Assembly: GCA_910577495.1 (NCBI GenBank)
Contig: CAJTML010000035.1
Span: 1 to 17,546 of the forward strand
Direction: 5' to 3'
DNA: 17,546 nt
DNA from: an uncultured Eggerthellaceae bacterium
Lineage (GTDB): Bacteria; Actinomycetota; Coriobacteriia; Coriobacteriales; Eggerthellaceae
Part shown: positions 7,541-14,600 of the stretch, one piece after another
How the letters are laid out: every line of letters begins with the position of its first letter
Position numbering within the stretch: position 1 is the stretch's first letter
Notes under the pieces: model-generated
The model's input: the letters and a program-made list of their open reading frames with translations, nothing else
The model's database searches: none
What the model was told of the DNA's origin: nothing
Position numbers and translations under genes: made by a program

Positions 7541-8205
7541 TGATCCTCCTCGCGACTGCTTGGCAGTTCACCTTGTGTGGTGGGAAGTGCGAAATAAAGC
7601 TCTGCTGATGCGGCTGCAGCCACCAATTCCTGCACGGAAGCAGGTTTCACCGCAAGCGTGATCCATGAGATAGCCGCATTCGCTTGGCTCTCAGATGCAG
7701 CATCCGTTGCCACCACCAGCACGTCTTTCGCAAGGAGCGTGGTTGCGGTTGCTCCTGTGGCATACACATCCACACGCGATCCTGGCATGAGCGCACCACC
7801 CACCGCTTGTACGCTTTGCGCAGGTACTGAAAGTGCGGTAAGTCCTTGTGGGATAGACAGCGTTTGCACCTCTTGCGAAAAACGCTTTTCCACGAGAACT
7901 TCGCCGGCGTAAATATCAGACGAGGCACGCAGACCGATCACGTTTTCATCTGAGACGAAAGCATCATGGGGTAGCAAATCCGCTAACCACATCCTTGTTT
8001 CCACACAAGCGCTATCAAGTGTTTCGCCTGCAGCAACATCGCGTTTGGCGACATATACCTCAATCTGTTCGCCGCCGTAACGTGCAAGCGCCTCCCCTCG
8101 CTCTTCCTCAATCTGATCTTTCAGAACTTGCGTATAGATAAACACGCAGCAAACGCACACCACGCCACAGAGCAATCCAACAAACACCGACTTATTACGC
8201 CTCAT
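7537..8205 (-). CDS. cpaB: CpaB/RcpC-like SAF-domain pilus assembly protein
   Basis: A 222-residue protein with a Cys/Val-rich membrane helix (7-25), a SAF domain (about 48-108; VYVAKRDVAAGETLD and IYAGEVLVEKRFS) and an RcpC-type domain (about 115-210; LTALSVPAQ, GSRVDVYATG). In Gram-negative bacteria the family works next to the outer-membrane secretin. Here there is no secretin nearby, so a cell-wall or periplasm-like role is inferred. It is the first gene of the tad operon, with its ATG at 8205 preceded by GAGGAG. The 357 bases upstream contain no minus-strand gene, so the operon promoter should be there. Overlap with tadZ is 4 bases. Confidence 0.9.
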   Translation of the reverse strand: MRRNKSVFVGLLCGVVCVCCVFIYTQVLKDQIEEERGEALARYGGEQIEVYVAKRDVAAGETLDSACVETRMWLADLLPHDAFVSDENVIGLRASSDIYAGEVLVEKRFSQEVQTLSIPQGLTALSVPAQSVQAVGGALMPGSRVDVYATGATATTLLAKDVLVVATDAASESQANAAISWITLAVKPASVQELVAAAASAELYFALPTTQGELPSSREEDQ

Positions 8206-8562
8206 AGGCTAAAACTCCTCAACAAACAGCCTTTACAACAGTCACCTTGGCGCAAAGCGACGGTGTCTATACAACCAAACATGCCATCGATTTTTTTCAC
8301 GGCGTTTAGAGAGTTTTGTCTGAATTATTCCGGAAAAGTTAACGTGGATTGCCGAATATCTACCCACCGATTCCAACGAAACTCGCATCCATCAAACGCG
8401 GATTGCACGCAGAGCTCACGCGGATCTCACACACCAGCACCGAAACGGCATCCATCTGTGGATTATTCGCGCACACACGCAAAGAAGTATTTGCTAAATG
8501 AAGATTTATATGAGACAATTACAAACCGTCGCACGGAGAACGTGAGACGTTGACAATCAAGT
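8206..8562. promoter_or_regulatory. Intergenic region between tad operon and tRNA-Val; likely tad promoter region
   Basis: There is no convincing protein gene in this stretch. By position it must carry the tad operon promoter (minus strand) and the tRNA promoter (plus strand). On the minus strand a TATAGA hexamer lies about 55 bases before cpaB, but I see no good -35 at the right distance. The sequence GCATCCATC occurs twice (8385-8393 and 8448-8456) and ACGCGGAT twice nearby, too degenerate to call operators. A perfect TTGACA at 8550-8555 is only 7 bases before the tRNA and has no matching -10. Confidence 0.4.
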
Positions 8563-8637
8563 GGTCGATTGGCGCAGCGGGAGCGCAGGTGCCTTACAAG
8601 CACAAGGTCGCAGGTTCAAATCCTGCATCGACCACCA
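8563..8637 (+). tRNA. tRNA-Val (anticodon UAC)
   Basis: A full cloverleaf can be folded by eye: acceptor GGTCGAT/ATCGACC, D stem GCGC/GCGC with loop AGCGGGA, anticodon loop CTTACAA (anticodon TAC at 8595-8597), a 5-base variable loop, T stem GCAGG/CCTGC with loop TTCAAAT, discriminator A, and an encoded CCA (8635-8637). It is 75 bases in total. UAC reads GUA and other valine codons. The outermost anticodon-stem pair (27-43) is G-A and so mismatched. A Rho-independent terminator follows, so it is a single-tRNA transcript. Confidence 0.97.
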
Positions 8638-8648
8638 TTGAATTTGAC

Positions 8649-8685
8649 CTGCTCATCGTGCAAAACGGTGAGCAGTTTTTATTTT
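8649..8685 (+). terminator. Rho-independent terminator of tRNA-Val
   Basis: A 10-bp stem CTGCTCATCG/CGGTGAGCAG (one G-T wobble) with loop TGCAAAA is followed by TTTTTATTTT. It sits 11 bases after the encoded CCA. On the minus strand the same hairpin has no U-tract, so it is unlikely to stop the dms transcript from the other side. Confidence 0.93.
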
Positions 8686-8765
8686 CCAAAGGAACCGTTT
8701 CTAGGCACGCTGCTGTCAAGCTGCTGCCAATGCGAAGTGCTTCGCCACGACACCCTAACACGCGG

Positions 8766-9686
8766 TTATACACCAAGCCCAACCGTGATATGCGACAGAT
8801 AAAAGCAGAAGCGCATCACAAAGATACCCAGTAAGCAAACAGCCGTTGCAAGGCAGAGACCTGCGATGATCGTCTTATTTTCTCGCGACGCCACCATATG
8901 TGCCGACTCGGTTGGATCTGCTGGCAGACGTTTAATCATGTTCCAAGCCAGCACTTGTGCAGCTGCAGTAAAAACGACAAAGGCGACAAGCGCCCACCAA
9001 TACCCAGGAACCAATTCTGATACCGCAATCACAGAATTGCTCATGAGAAGCACATCGTGAATTTGAAGCGCATAGATTCCTGCGTTGACCAGCATTGCCA
9101 CCACAGATACACCCAGCAGACGAACCCCTCGCCGCCTGCTCAACAACACACAACCCGCACATGCATACGAGGTCAACGCCAACAGCGGACCGCCAACGAG
9201 CGCATTGCACAGTATTGCTGCCGGTGCTTGCCAAATGTTCCAGGTGAGAATCGTTCGAGACGAATAGGCAAATCCAACTGACAAAATAAAAGCAACTCCT
9301 GAAAGCGCAATGGCTATATACCAGATGCGCAGCAATAACCACTGAGGCTTTTCGCTAAAAGAATAGAGCCAGTACAGACCCGTAAGCGCAAGAAATACGA
9401 CCGCGGCAAAGACTTCATTTGACAACGGCGAAGTTCCCACAGACGAAAAAACATAGAGTGCGTTGGCCGGGTTGCCTAAGTGGGTTGCAGAAGCAACCAG
9501 ACCCACCATAGACACAATGAGCGGGATGCAGAGATACTTATTAATGCGCGAAATCTCGCGTTCAGTGGCTCTGCCGCACATGATGGGTATCCCCATAATC
9601 AGCACCGCAAGCGCACCCGTTGGCGCAAGCGTCGTAAATAACACAAGCGTTATTTCGCCAAGAGCTGTCTCGAATCCCGAAATCAA
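8766..9686 (-). CDS. dmsC: DmsC-type menaquinol-oxidising membrane anchor
   Basis: A 306-residue protein with about eight hydrophobic helices, matching the DmsC family in length and layout. Two blocks match E. coli DmsC from memory: SATHLGNPANALYVFSSVG with SPLSNE (66-91), where His69 lines up with the His65 needed for menaquinol binding, and the C-terminal FYLSHITVGLGV. It anchors DmsA and DmsB and feeds them electrons from menaquinol. The only start in frame after the dmsD stop is TTG at 9686, with AGGTGG about 10 bases upstream; a weak start may keep the anchor less abundant. It is the last gene of the module, 15 bases after dmsD. No clear terminator follows; a short GCGAA/TTCGC hairpin at 8732-8745 lacks a U-tract. 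Confidence 0.92.
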   Translation of the reverse strand: MISGFETALGEITLVLFTTLAPTGALAVLIMGIPIMCGRATEREISRINKYLCIPLIVSMVGLVASATHLGNPANALYVFSSVGTSPLSNEVFAAVVFLALTGLYWLYSFSEKPQWLLLRIWYIAIALSGVAFILSVGFAYSSRTILTWNIWQAPAAILCNALVGGPLLALTSYACAGCVLLSRRRGVRLLGVSVVAMLVNAGIYALQIHDVLLMSNSVIAVSELVPGYWWALVAFVVFTAAAQVLAWNMIKRLPADPTESAHMVASRENKTIIAGLCLATAVCLLGIFVMRFCFYLSHITVGLGV

Positions 9687-9701
9687 CGTCGTCGCCCCAC
9701 C

Positions 9702-10397
9702 TTAGCGATAGTATTTCGGATACTCAACCTGTATCCCCAGTTCATCCTGCATACCCTCCAAGGTGGCACGCGTGAGGTGAGCAAGTGATTCATAGAAGGG
9801 ATACTCTGCAGCTTCCTCAAGTTCTTCCAGGAAGTGCGAAGACCAGGTGAGCAGGTGATCTTGCAAATAGGGCTCTACCAAGCTCGGCCGTTGGGTAGCC
9901 AACACCGACAAGAGCGCCAACATCAGGCCGATATGATCTTCGGGTGTGCGCTCGTCGCTGATGCGCTCAATGCCATTTGCGCGCATCCACGCACGCAGCG
10001 CCAGCGTGCTTTCGCCAAAGACAACGCACTCGTGATCGGTATAGACCGAACCCCACGGCGGAGCAGGCTTTTTACCCGGCCCGATAAACAGGCGACGATA
10101 TTCCCACATCATATCGTCAGAGACGTGTGCGGGGGCACTGGCTCCTGCCTCAGAGGCGCTTGCAGCGTCGGTAGCCTCTTCAACGTCCGCGCGCAAACAT
10201 GTCTGCATCTGCGCCAAATCAGCTTCCGCAACTGCTGCCTCAACAAACGGCCATTCTGCTGCCGCGGCAGCAACGTCAAGAGCGGCAAGCGCATCAAAGG
10301 AAGCCTGCGCATTTCCCGTACGGGGATCTTGCAAGAAAAACGGCGAAAGCATGTCTCCTACGAGCGATATTTGTGCGCTTGTTTCTTCGTTCATCAT
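9702..10397 (-). CDS. dmsD: DmsD/TorD-family molybdoenzyme maturation chaperone
   Basis: A 231-residue, mostly helical protein of the TorD/NarJ family. Diagnostic blocks are YRRLFIGP (about 100-107), PAPPWGSVYTD (about 111-121), VVFGESTLALRAWMR (about 125-139) and PEDHIG (152-157), closely resembling E. coli DmsD. Such chaperones bind the Tat signal of the catalytic subunit until the Mo cofactor is inserted. A 20-residue Ala/Ser-rich insert (about 75-95) is low complexity. The start chosen is the ATG at 10397, because AGGAG lies 8 bases upstream; an in-frame ATG at 10412 would leave that site inside the gene. It lies between dmsB2 and dmsC, 99 bases from the former. Confidence 0.92.
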   Translation of the reverse strand: MMNEETSAQISLVGDMLSPFFLQDPRTGNAQASFDALAALDVAAAAAEWPFVEAAVAEADLAQMQTCLRADVEEATDAASASEAGASAPAHVSDDMMWEYRRLFIGPGKKPAPPWGSVYTDHECVVFGESTLALRAWMRANGIERISDERTPEDHIGLMLALLSVLATQRPSLVEPYLQDHLLTWSSHFLEELEEAAEYPFYESLAHLTRATLEGMQDELGIQVEYPKYYR

Positions 10398-10463
10398 ATC
10401 TGGTCTCCTCATATTCTGGGGAACTTGCTGGTTGAATACGTGCGGGCGTGACTTAGCGTGTAC

Positions 10464-10486
10464 CTCAGTGCAAATCTCAGTGCAAA
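10464..10486. repeat. Two tandem copies of an 11-base repeat between dmsB2 and dmsD
   Basis: CTCAGTGCAAA occurs at 10464-10474 and again at 10476-10486, a 12-base period. A partial third copy (GCACCTCAG, inverted order) lies inside the dmsB2 end. Spacing of about one helical turn could suit protein binding, but two copies can arise by chance slippage. Confidence 0.55.
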
Positions 10487-10496
10487 CCTGATGCAG

Positions 10497-11117
10497 TCAT
10501 TGCACCTCAGCAATATTTCCTACAGCCACCTCATCAGAATCGCTTGGTCGCGCGTCCTGACAGGGCGTAATGAAAAAGTTCGGAAGCGTGTGTGCTGCGC
10601 TTGGCAGCGGTGCCACATCAGCTACTTCGCCCTTTTTGCGCATGTCTTCCACCTCACCGAAACTCAGTGCGCGCGCGGGACACGCCAAAACGCAAATCGG
10701 GGCTTCGCCTGCTAAAACACGCGCAGCACATCCATCGCACTTCACCGAATGGCCTTTGGTGGCATCCACCTTCGGCGCGCTATACGGACACGACAGATGG
10801 CAGTAACCACAGCCGATGCATTTCTCCACATCAACGCTTACCAGTCCCGTGTCGGGGTCTTTGTGCATAGCTTGCGTGGGACAAACCTCAACACAAACTG
10901 GATCAGCGCAATGGTTGCAGCTCAGCGAGAGGTAGTAGACGAAGCAGTCAGTATGCGCACAGCCCATTTCGTCTTTGGTCGTTGTTCCCCCAACCGCTTC
11001 GTAGACCCGGCGAAACGCAACACCAACATCCAAGTCGTAGGCGTCTTTGCATGCGACAACACAGGTCTTACATCCCGTGCAGCGGCTCATATCCAAATGA
11101 AATGCAAACTGCGACAT
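10497..11117 (-). CDS. dmsB: DmsB-type four-cluster iron-sulfur subunit, second copy
   Basis: A 206-residue electron-transfer subunit. Sixteen cysteines form four [4Fe-4S] sites: 13/16/19/23, 67/70/75/79, 100/103/106/110 and 127/130/142/146. Text such as KCIGCGYCHLSCPY, ATKGHSVKCDGC and TQAMHK is closer to E. coli DmsB than the other copy is, so this may be the partner that docks on DmsC. Cys53 and Cys58 are extra. The ATG at 11117 has GGGGGTGAG upstream. It is preceded by a hairpin with terminator character and followed by dmsD and dmsC. Confidence 0.93.
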   Translation of the reverse strand: MSQFAFHLDMSRCTGCKTCVVACKDAYDLDVGVAFRRVYEAVGGTTTKDEMGCAHTDCFVYYLSLSCNHCADPVCVEVCPTQAMHKDPDTGLVSVDVEKCIGCGYCHLSCPYSAPKVDATKGHSVKCDGCAARVLAGEAPICVLACPARALSFGEVEDMRKKGEVADVAPLPSAAHTLPNFFITPCQDARPSDSDEVAVGNIAEVQ

Positions 11118-11161
11118 ACCTGCTCACCCCCTACCCGACTCCTGTAAGCTCAGACTTGCTT

Positions 11162-11203
11162 GAAATAAAGGAGCGGGGTACGCCCATCATAACGCACCCC
11201 GCT
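11162..11203 (-). terminator. Hairpin between the two dmsB genes, probable partial terminator
   Basis: On the minus strand AGCGGGGTGCG pairs with CGTACCCCGCT (11 bp, one G-T wobble) around a 10-base loop and is followed by CCTTTATTTC. It lies 28 bases past the dmsB1 stop. The U-tract is interrupted, so termination may be incomplete, or the hairpin may be a processing or stabilising element at the 3' end of dmsA-dmsB1 mRNA. Confidence 0.75.
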
Positions 11204-11230
11204 ACCTTCATGACTGTAAGATGCAATCAG

Positions 11231-11851
11231 TTATTCTACTTCAAGCGGATTGGCAATTTCGCCATCAGTTGAACCGCACTTCTTGGCGTCAGGCGTTGCC
11301 GTCATGAAGTAGTTCGGCTCAGTCTCTGACGGATCCGGAAGCGGAGCCACGTTGCCGCGCTCACCGAGCTTGCCCATGGCGTCAGCGTCGCCGAACTTCA
11401 GGGCACGAGCCGGGCAAGCCATCACGCATGCCGGCTTCTCGCCTGCAGCAATGAGATCAGCACAGCCGTCGCAGCGCACTGCCTTTTTGGTCTCGGTGTT
11501 CACCTTCGGAGCACCGTAGGGGCAGCTCTGTACGCACGTTCCGCAGCCAATGCACTTCTCTTCGTCAACTGACATAAGGCCAGTCTCATCGTCTTTTGAG
11601 ATGGCACCCTGCGGGCAGTTCGCCATACAAATTGGCTTGTCGCAGTGGTTGCAGCTCACTGACGTGTAGTAGCTAAAGCATGACGTGGTGCAGCAGCCAT
11701 TTTCGTCTTTGGTGGTTTCGCCACCGGTGTATTCAAACACCTTGCGATACGCAATACCCGTATCCAGATTATTCTTATCTTTGCAGGCGAACACGCATGT
11801 CTTGCAACCAGTGCAGCGAGTTCCGTCAAAGTAAAATGCTTGTTGAGCCAT
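11231..11851 (-). CDS. dmsB: DmsB-type four-cluster iron-sulfur subunit, first copy
   Basis: A 206-residue paralogue of the downstream dmsB, with the same length and the same cysteine spacing (13/16/19/23, 67/70/75/79, 100/103/106/110, 127/130/142/146), enough for four [4Fe-4S] clusters. It also shows extra cysteines at 53, 54 and 58 and one at 192. It lies 29 bases after dmsA and is followed by a hairpin, so it is the partner most tightly linked to the catalytic subunit. The ATG at 11851 has only a modest ribosome-binding site (AAGGGTG). It passes electrons from the anchor to DmsA; without its own Tat signal it would be exported piggyback with DmsA, as known for DmsB. Confidence 0.95.
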   Translation of the reverse strand: MAQQAFYFDGTRCTGCKTCVFACKDKNNLDTGIAYRKVFEYTGGETTKDENGCCTTSCFSYYTSVSCNHCDKPICMANCPQGAISKDDETGLMSVDEEKCIGCGTCVQSCPYGAPKVNTETKKAVRCDGCADLIAAGEKPACVMACPARALKFGDADAMGKLGERGNVAPLPDPSETEPNYFMTATPDAKKCGSTDGEIANPLEVE

Positions 11852-11880
11852 TTTCTATCACCCTTTCCGATACTCGCAAC

Positions 11881-14313
11881 TTAAGCTTTGGTTACCTGGC
11901 AGATGTTGGTGTGCTGCGGGTTACCCTTTGCAAACGGGCTCGGACGATGCGTGGTCAGCGTATTGATGCAGCCACCCTTGTCAACACGATCGCCGTTCAT
12001 GTCGGCATCATGCCATGCGCCCTGAGCAGTAGCTACGGTACCCGGGATAACACGAGGCGTTACCTTAGCAAGCAGCTCCATTTCGCCAAATTGGTTCTTA
12101 ACGCGAACCTTGTCGCCTTGCTTAATGCCACGAGCGTCAGCGTCAGTCGGATTGATCCAAGCCTCTTGCGGGTTGAGCTCTTTGAGGATCTCAACGCCAC
12201 CCCATGAAGAGTGCAGACGACCGCGATAGTGGAAGCCCGAGAGTTGCAGCGGATACTCTTCGGTGGTGGTCTCTACGCCATACCACTCGGGAGCATACAC
12301 CGGAATCGGGGCTACGAAATCGTCCTCGGGGAAGTCATGGGCTGCAATGTAGTCAGCCAGCTTCTCTGAGTAGATCTCAATCTTGCCAGACGGCGTGTCC
12401 AGCGGATTGGCAACCGGATCCTCGCGGAACTTATCCATAACGATAACGGTGCCCTTGGGGTTTTTGCGGGTGTAGACACCCATCTCAACGAACTCGTCGT
12501 AGGTCGGCAGGTCAGTATCCTTCTCGCGAGCCTGCTCGTAGCACTCTTTCTGCCAATCAACCTGGGTTTTTCCTTCGGTAAAGGCTTCCTCTTTGCCGAG
12601 CGCTGCTGCAATAAGAGCAGCGGCATCATAGGCACTCTTGCGCTCAAACTTCGGAGCGTAAGGCTCAGAGCCGGCGAACATATAACCGTGGTCGCCACCG
12701 GTTGCAATCATGGAGGGTTGCTCTAAGCGGAACAGGTCAGGCAAAATCACGTCAGAGTACTTCAGTGAGTCGGTCATGAGGATGTCAGAACCCAATACGA
12801 ACTGGCACTTGGAGTCATCAGACATAACGTCATGTACCCAGTTGATGTCAGAGTTTTGGTTGGTGATGCAGTTACCTGCATAGTTGATGACGAACTTGAT
12901 GTCGCAGGGCAGCTGCTCAACGCCGGTAACACCGTCGGCCTTTTCGGTCATCTCATGTCCGCGATCAATAGCGTCAACCATAGAGAATACCGAGATCTTT
13001 GCCTTAACCGGGTTTTCGCCATAAGGCATGCTCGGAATTGAGAGCGAATAAGAACCTTCGCGAAGACCGTTGCTGGTGCCAGCAAGACCAATGTTGCCCG
13101 TCAAAATCGGCAGCATGCAGATGGAGATACCGTTGAGCTCACCGTTGCTGCGGCGCTGCGGACCCCAACCTTGGTCAACAAACATTGCCTTGGCGTTCGC
13201 AATTTCGTCAGCCAAAGAACGAATCTTGTCAGCAGCAATACCGGTGATCGGAGCAGCCCACTCAGGGGTCTTCTCAACCATGTCATAGCCGGTACCCATG
13301 ATGTAGTCTTTGTAAGACTTGTTTTGACCCTTGGCCGACTCAGGCATGGTGTCCTCGTCGAAACCAACGCAGTAGGTGTCCAGGAACTCTTTATCAACCT
13401 GATCGTTTGCAATGAGCTCATGAGCAATTGCGGAAACCAGTGCTGCGTCAGTACCCGGGTTGATGGGCAGCCACTCATCAGAACGGCCAGCAACTGAGTC
13501 GTTGAAGCGCGGGTCGATCACATAGATCTTGCCCTTGGTTGCCTCACGCATAGCAACATAGTCATGATGCGATACTGCACCACCCTGGCGCGTCTCAACC
13601 GGGCTCGTACCAAACATGAGGATCAGATCAGAGTCCTTAGCGGCATTGAGCGAAGAGCCAGCGCCGACGCTTGCGCCGAACATGTACGGCGTGATCCACA
13701 TGAGCTGAGCCAAGCTGTAGTTACCATAGAAAGCAAGATAGCCATTGCCAAGAGAGTTCAGCAGGCGGAACCACGGGCGAGCGGTAACACCATAGTTACC
13801 GGTGCAGTAATTCATATACACTGCCTCAGGACCATAGTTGTCGATAACCTCTTGATAGTTCTTCGCAATGATCTCAATTGCTTCGTCCCAAGAGATTTGC
13901 TCATACTTGCCGTCGCCACGCTTGGTGCCTTCAGCACGCTTCATCGGGTAGTTGATACGATCGGGATGATTCACCCATGCGCGATATGCGCGACCACGCA
14001 AGCAAGCACGCGGCTGCACGTCATCCATGTCGTCGGTGTCGGTTGCATAGGTCTCAACGCGAACGATTTCGTCGTCAACCACATGCAGCTTCAAAGCACA
14101 ACGACCCGGGCAGTTAATTGCGCAGTGATTCCAAACGATCTTCTCCTCAACCGGAGCGGCTTCAGGAGCCTTCTCCTCGGTGCCCGTGGCGGCCAGCTCT
14201 TCTTCGGCCTCAGGCGAGCAGCCAAACAAAGCGCCGCTTCCTAAAGCGGCTGCGCTCAGTCCGGCTAAGGCGGATCCCTGCACGAATGTGCGGCGACTCA
14301 ATGTATTTGACAT
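11881..14313 (-). CDS. dmsA: DmsA-type molybdopterin oxidoreductase, Tat-exported catalytic subunit
   Basis: An 810-residue catalytic subunit of the DMSO reductase family. It begins with a twin-arginine signal (SRRTFVQ, 6-12) and a hydrophobic stretch ending LFGC (Cys32), which could also be a lipobox. The FS0 cluster motif is Cys64, Cys68, Cys72 and Cys104. The Mo ligand is predicted to be Ser200 in YGNYS, aligned with Ser176 of E. coli DmsA (YGDYS). Many stretches to the C-terminus match E. coli DmsA from memory, such as QGWGPQR, NYAGNC, GKIEIYS and THRPSPFAKGNP. It reduces an N- or S-oxide or a similar acceptor; the substrate cannot be read from sequence, since this group carries many paralogues. 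ATG at 14313 follows AGGGGG. It is first in the module and probably under the divergent LuxR-type regulator. Confidence 0.96.
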   Translation of the reverse strand: MSNTLSRRTFVQGSALAGLSAAALGSGALFGCSPEAEEELAATGTEEKAPEAAPVEEKIVWNHCAINCPGRCALKLHVVDDEIVRVETYATDTDDMDDVQPRACLRGRAYRAWVNHPDRINYPMKRAEGTKRGDGKYEQISWDEAIEIIAKNYQEVIDNYGPEAVYMNYCTGNYGVTARPWFRLLNSLGNGYLAFYGNYSLAQLMWITPYMFGASVGAGSSLNAAKDSDLILMFGTSPVETRQGGAVSHHDYVAMREATKGKIYVIDPRFNDSVAGRSDEWLPINPGTDAALVSAIAHELIANDQVDKEFLDTYCVGFDEDTMPESAKGQNKSYKDYIMGTGYDMVEKTPEWAAPITGIAADKIRSLADEIANAKAMFVDQGWGPQRRSNGELNGISICMLPILTGNIGLAGTSNGLREGSYSLSIPSMPYGENPVKAKISVFSMVDAIDRGHEMTEKADGVTGVEQLPCDIKFVINYAGNCITNQNSDINWVHDVMSDDSKCQFVLGSDILMTDSLKYSDVILPDLFRLEQPSMIATGGDHGYMFAGSEPYAPKFERKSAYDAAALIAAALGKEEAFTEGKTQVDWQKECYEQAREKDTDLPTYDEFVEMGVYTRKNPKGTVIVMDKFREDPVANPLDTPSGKIEIYSEKLADYIAAHDFPEDDFVAPIPVYAPEWYGVETTTEEYPLQLSGFHYRGRLHSSWGGVEILKELNPQEAWINPTDADARGIKQGDKVRVKNQFGEMELLAKVTPRVIPGTVATAQGAWHDADMNGDRVDKGGCINTLTTHRPSPFAKGNPQHTNICQVTKA

Positions 14314-14511
14314 TGCGTTCCCCCTCTTCTTGGTTTCTCCCTACAAGCGCATCCTCTCATTTTTGTGCGCTTGCCTTTTTTGCAAACCCGCTTTCTTTCC
14401 TCTCCTGCTTTCATCAAGCTTTGTTGAGAAAAAAGCGCGCCTGCGTGAGCGAAACGATACGCCTCATTGGCAAAAACCGCGTCACATAAAATATATGAAT
14501 TTCGCAAAATA

Positions 14512-14521
14512 CCTGATCAGG
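14512..14521. promoter_or_regulatory. Palindrome CCTGATCAGG, candidate regulator site
   Basis: A perfect 10-bp palindrome lies where the -35 of a minus-strand promoter with TATATT (14490-14495) would fall, 16 to 18 bases upstream. LuxR-type activators often bind overlapping the -35. The assignment to the adjacent regulator is inference, and a 10-bp palindrome can occur by chance. Confidence 0.4.
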
Positions 14522-14558
14522 CGTAGTGTATTTCCAAGCAATTATAGAGGTGTTGGTC

Positions 14559-14564
14559 TACAAT
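14559..14564 (+). promoter_or_regulatory. Candidate -10 element of the LuxR-type gene
   Basis: TACAAT matches the -10 consensus at five of six bases and would place the transcript start about 30 bases before the GTG start codon. No good -35 is seen 16-18 bases upstream. Confidence 0.35.
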
Positions 14565-14600
14565 AGAAAACATCACAGACACACTGTTCGGGGAGGGAAC

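Larger units (their letters stand above)
14314..14600. promoter_or_regulatory. Divergent control region of dmsA and the LuxR-type gene
   Basis: 287 bases without a credible gene separate two outward-facing start codons. The half nearer the regulator is AT-rich. Candidate elements are a plus-strand TACAAT (14559-14564), minus-strand TATATT (14490-14495) and TATAAT (14541-14546), and the palindrome at 14512-14521. None of the -10 candidates has a good -35, as expected if transcription needs an activator. The dmsA leader would be about 170 to 220 bases long. Confidence 0.55.

Noticed and set aside
8550..8555. Perfect TTGACA hexamer as -35 of the tRNA
   Set aside because: It ends 7 bases before the mature tRNA; a -10 at 17 bases would lie inside the tRNA and the bases there do not match.
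8563..8700. tRNA-Val as an integration site of a mobile element
   Set aside because: No integrase, no repeated tRNA 3' end and no mobile genes are visible in the window.
8732..8745. Hairpin GCGAA/TTCGC as terminator of the dms module
   Set aside because: The stem is only 5 bp and no U-tract follows on the minus strand.
8594..8782. Minus-strand 62-codon frame ending in DAGFEPATLCL
   Set aside because: It is the antisense of the tRNA-Val and its terminator. This ending is a well-known spurious product from the reverse strand of tRNA genes.
9834..10451. Plus-strand frame of 205 codons opposite dmsD
   Set aside because: It overlaps the well-supported dmsD on the other strand and shows no recognisable motif.
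13564..14244. Plus-strand frame of 226 codons opposite dmsA
   Set aside because: It is a shadow of the strongly coding dmsA frame, has no ribosome-binding site, and its product resembles no protein family.
14526..14600. Upstream GTG start for the LuxR-type gene
   Set aside because: It lacks a ribosome-binding site, adds polar residues before the first helix and would overlap the candidate promoter; GTG at 14601 has GGGGAGGG.
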